From contig JAISGB010000221.1 in NCBI GenBank assembly GCA_031263335.1, positions 1-6,658 on the forward strand: a stretch of 6,658 nucleotides of DNA, in the 5' to 3' direction. Below, one piece after another: positions 4,211-6,658 of this stretch. The translations under genes and the position numbers were made by a program. The first letter of the stretch is position 1, and each line of letters begins with the position of its first letter. The notes below the pieces were generated by a model, which saw only the letters and a program-made list of their open reading frames with translations, made no database searches and was not told the origin of the DNA. Source of the DNA: Eubacteriales Family XIII. Incertae Sedis bacterium (GTDB lineage Bacteria > Bacillota > Clostridia > Peptostreptococcales > Anaerovoracaceae).

Positions 4211-6469
4211 ATGGCAGACGAAGAGACAGTCAAAACCGAGCAGCGATCCGGGGACGGCGCCGATGAGCGAAAGGGTTCGGGCGGTTCCGGCTTGCGTCGG
4301 ATCATCCTCCGCCTCGCCGCCGTACTTGTCGTGGCGGCGGTGGCCGTCGTCGCGATCCTCGGTTCCGGCAATTACGAGCAGGAGGAGCCGCCGGTCCGCG
4401 GCGAGGCGCCTGCGGGATACGACGCCTACGCGGAAGCCGTGGACGTGACATTTTGCCAAGCCTTGGCCACGCAACTCTCCGAATTGGGAGACGATCCCGC
4501 GACCGGCAACCGCTCGGCGGGCAGCCCCGCCGAACGGGAGGCCGCGAAGCTGATCGAGCAGACCATGAAGGACATCGGGCTGAAGAATGTCACCATGGAC
4601 GAGGTCTCATCCGACGGTTGGACCTATCGGGGCGCGAGCTTGGACTTCATCGACGCGTCCGGCAAGTCGCGCCATGTGACCTTGGGCGGCTACGCGGTGA
4701 ATATCCACGCGTCCGGCGAAACCATCCCCGTCGTCTATCTGGGCCGGGGTACGGCCGCAGACTACGAAAACATCGATGTGACGGGCAAGTTGGCGCTCAT
4801 CGAGATCGATCAGGAGAATGATTGGTGGATCAACTATCCCGCCTATCAGGCGAAGCTCATGGGCGCGCGGGCGGTCTTGGCCGTGAGCCTCATGGAGGAA
4901 ACGATCGGCGATCGCGTCGGGAGCCAAGATATCTGCGGCCCTGCGGACGCGCCGGCTTTGGCGATCAGCGTGGACGACAGCAACGCCATCCGTAAGGCAA
5001 TCGAGAGCAAAGGCTATGAGAGCGGCGGCGCGCAACAGATCGATGTGCAGTTCACTGCGGACAGCCGGGTGACCGAGGATACAGGATCCTCCAACGTGTG
5101 GGGAGAGATCCCGGGCAAGAGCGATGAAACCATCCTGTTTATCGCCCATTATGACGGCTACTATCATTCATTTTACGACGACGCAAGCGGCGTCGGACTC
5201 ACCTTGGGCATGGCCAAAGCCTTTGTGGAGAGCGGTTATGAACCGCAAAAGACGTTGCGTTTTGTGGCGCACGGCGCCGAGGAGTGGGGCAGGACGGATA
5301 CGGAGGCCGATTGGGCCACGGGCGCCTATGAACAGATCGTCCGGTTGCGTCCCGAATGGGCGCAGAGCGCCTTCGCCTTGGTGAACATTGACGGCGGCTA
5401 TCCCTTGGAGGCCATGGAACGTTTTAAGGTCAGCGTCCCGAGGGAACTGGAGTCCTTCATTCGGGGCAGCATCCTGTCCTTCGGGGATCGCAGCAGCATT
5501 TCCATCACTGCGGACGGCGGCCTGCCGAGTCCCTATCGCGAGGACTTCATCTACAGCGCCTCGGGCGTCCCCACCATCGCGAACGAGGGAGGCGAAGGGG
5601 ACGAGCAGTATTTTGCGGGCATGTACCACAGCAACAAGGATCTTCTCGAGGAGGGCGGCTACAGCGAAACGGGCGCCGGCGCCATCGAACAGTATTACGG
5701 CTACGCAGCCATGATGTTGGATGAATTGCCACTGCGGCCCTTGAACTTCGCGACAGGTTTCGAGGCGCTGAAGGAGAGCTACAGCAACGGGAACCCCGCG
5801 ATCGACGCGGTCAATTCCCATCTGTTGGCAAACGTGGATCGCGCGATCACCGCCGCGCAGGCGTTGGACGGCATGATCGTACGATACAATGAGGAATACC
5901 GAGCGGCGCGGATCACGGCGGACGCGGAGACCGCCGAGGAGATGGCGGCGAACGCCCTCGACCTGAACAGGAAGATATTCAAGGCGTATAAGCTGATACA
6001 GGATGAGCTGTTGCGTCTCGATTGGCTGATGACGGCGGAGTTTGCCAACGAGGGCGTGCAGAACAACATCGGCAACTTGGACGCGGCCCTCGCCGCGCTC
6101 GAGGAAGGGGACGCGGAGGCGGCGGTCTATGAGCATTTGTCGTCCATCGAATTTGTCGGCGGCGCGGCATTCTTTGACAAGGGGACCTGCGATTATTTCA
6201 TCGCCGGGATGTATACGGGACTCGTCGGCACTTGGGCGGAGGGCCGCGTCGTCGGCCAAGCCTGTTACGCGGACGATGTGGTGCGGAGCCTCATAGCCAA
6301 GATGGCGGACGGCGACATCGATTACAGGGACGAGATCGCCGCCCTGACGGAATTGAGGGAAGGGCAGGAGATCGCGTTGCGGGATATCTATGCAGAGCAG
6401 AGCATTGGCTTGGTCAGATTGATGGACGCGATGAACGAACCCGTCGATCTGAACGCGCAGAAGGAATAG
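4211..6469 (+). CDS. Membrane-anchored M28-family zinc aminopeptidase with PA insert and unknown C-terminal domain
   Basis: A 752-residue protein. Residues 1-30 are polar and end in LRR, followed by a hydrophobic membrane segment at about 31-51; the charge pattern predicts an inside N-terminus and an extracytoplasmic catalytic part. Residues about 172-290 look like a protease-associated (PA) insert. The di-zinc M28 core follows: His313 and Asp315 in AHYDG, bridging Asp323 in DDASGVG, catalytic Glu357 and metal Glu358 in HGAEEWG, Asp394 in VNIDGG, and His473 in MYHSNKD. All expected ligands are present, so it should be active, most likely releasing N-terminal amino acids or splitting small peptides. 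Residues about 510-752 are mostly helical and match no domain I recognise; the position resembles the dimerisation domain of glutamate carboxypeptidase II. The ATG is one base after the Nudix stop, behind GGAGGAG. Substrate is unknown. Confidence 0.88.
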   Translation: MADEETVKTEQRSGDGADERKGSGGSGLRRIILRLAAVLVVAAVAVVAILGSGNYEQEEPPVRGEAPAGYDAYAEAVDVTFCQALATQLSELGDDPATGNRSAGSPAEREAAKLIEQTMKDIGLKNVTMDEVSSDGWTYRGASLDFIDASGKSRHVTLGGYAVNIHASGETIPVVYLGRGTAADYENIDVTGKLALIEIDQENDWWINYPAYQAKLMGARAVLAVSLMEETIGDRVGSQDICGPADAPALAISVDDSNAIRKAIESKGYESGGAQQIDVQFTADSRVTEDTGSSNVWGEIPGKSDETILFIAHYDGYYHSFYDDASGVGLTLGMAKAFVESGYEPQKTLRFVAHGAEEWGRTDTEADWATGAYEQIVRLRPEWAQSAFALVNIDGGYPLEAMERFKVSVPRELESFIRGSILSFGDRSSISITADGGLPSPYREDFIYSASGVPTIANEGGEGDEQYFAGMYHSNKDLLEEGGYSETGAGAIEQYYGYAAMMLDELPLRPLNFATGFEALKESYSNGNPAIDAVNSHLLANVDRAITAAQALDGMIVRYNEEYRAARITADAETAEEMAANALDLNRKIFKAYKLIQDELLRLDWLMTAEFANEGVQNNIGNLDAALAALEEGDAEAAVYEHLSSIEFVGGAAFFDKGTCDYFIAGMYTGLVGTWAEGRVVGQACYADDVVRSLIAKMADGDIDYRDEIAALTELREGQEIALRDIYAEQSIGLVRLMDAMNEPVDLNAQKE

Positions 6470-6492
6470 GAACGGATCGGGCGGGCGACGGT

Positions 6493-6658
6493 ATGAAAAA
6501 GGTCTTGTTCATTTCCAGTACAGGCGGGCATTTGGATGAACTGTTGCAATTGCAACCGCTGTTTGCGCGTTACGATTGCCATATCGTGACGGAGAAGGAT
6601 CCGTCCGCGGTGGGCTTGAAGGAGACCTACGGCGACAGGTTGTCGTTCCTTTGCGCCG
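6493..6658 (+). CDS. Alg14/PssD-like glycosyltransferase subunit (5' end only)
   Basis: The first 55 codons are visible; the gene runs off the window. The N-terminus MKKVLFISSTGGHLDELLQL, with the GGHL motif at 11-14, followed by HIVTEKD at 29-35, is typical of the Alg14/PssD/CpsF family. These membrane-associated proteins recruit and activate a catalytic Alg13/PssE/CpsG partner, which transfers a sugar from a UDP-sugar to a lipid-linked acceptor during capsule or exopolysaccharide synthesis. One would expect the partner gene directly downstream, outside the window. It starts 23 bases after the peptidase stop, with only a weak purine-rich sequence before the ATG and no visible terminator between, so read-through from the metabolic block is possible. 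The specific sugar cannot be assigned. Confidence 0.82.
   Translation, partial: MKKVLFISSTGGHLDELLQLQPLFARYDCHIVTEKDPSAVGLKETYGDRLSFLCA

Noticed and set aside
5168..6259. Long open frame of 363 codons on the minus strand inside the M28 gene
   Set aside because: It lies wholly opposite a gene with intact catalytic motifs, its translation is low-complexity and Arg/Asp-rich with no recognisable domain, and GC-rich codon bias produces such antisense frames. The same holds for 1071-1694, 1220-1807, 2108-2797, 2485-3153, 3385-4014 and 4607-5167.

Overview
The window looks like a chromosomal segment of a fairly GC-rich bacterium, about 60% G+C by eye in the main gene block. The style fits Bacillota/Clostridia-type bacteria: a short glutamate 5-kinase without a PUA domain, a PurB of about 480 residues, tightly coupled genes and an Alg14/PssD-type glycosyltransferase subunit. 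The taxonomic call is inference and is weak.

Layout, all on the + strand: (i) positions 1-117 hold the 3' end of a SIS-domain sugar isomerase (GmhA-like), distinctly AT-richer than the genes that follow. (ii) Positions 118-500 hold no gene but are rich in candidate control signals. These are a palindrome, three AACGATT direct repeats exactly 20 bp apart that run into a sigma70-like promoter (P1), mutually exclusive antiterminator and terminator hairpins, a second promoter (P2) just after the terminator, and a GC-rich leader with alternative stems ending at the purB ribosome binding site. (iii) Positions 501-6469 are one compact gene run: purB (adenylosuccinate lyase), proB (glutamate 5-kinase), proC (pyrroline-5-carboxylate reductase), a Nudix hydrolase of the ADP-ribose pyrophosphatase type, and a membrane-anchored M28 zinc peptidase with an unrecognised helical C-terminal region. 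Junctions are 1-bp overlap, 90-bp gap, 4-bp overlap and 1-bp gap, so co-transcription and partial translational coupling are likely. (iv) From 6493 to the window end is the start of an Alg14/PssD-like glycosyltransferase subunit.

Functionally, the block joins late purine synthesis (PurB), the first and last steps of proline synthesis (ProB and ProC, without ProA between them), nucleotide-sugar/ADP-ribose clean-up (Nudix) and extracellular peptide hydrolysis (M28). Amino acids released by the peptidase could feed the same metabolism, but that link is inference. Both flanking genes belong to families used in surface-polysaccharide synthesis, so the metabolic block may sit inside or beside a polysaccharide locus.

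The most interesting part is the 118-500 region, which resembles an activator-controlled promoter followed by a transcription attenuator. I could not match it to a known riboswitch, T-box or leader peptide. I see no mobile element, CRISPR array, tRNA or rRNA.
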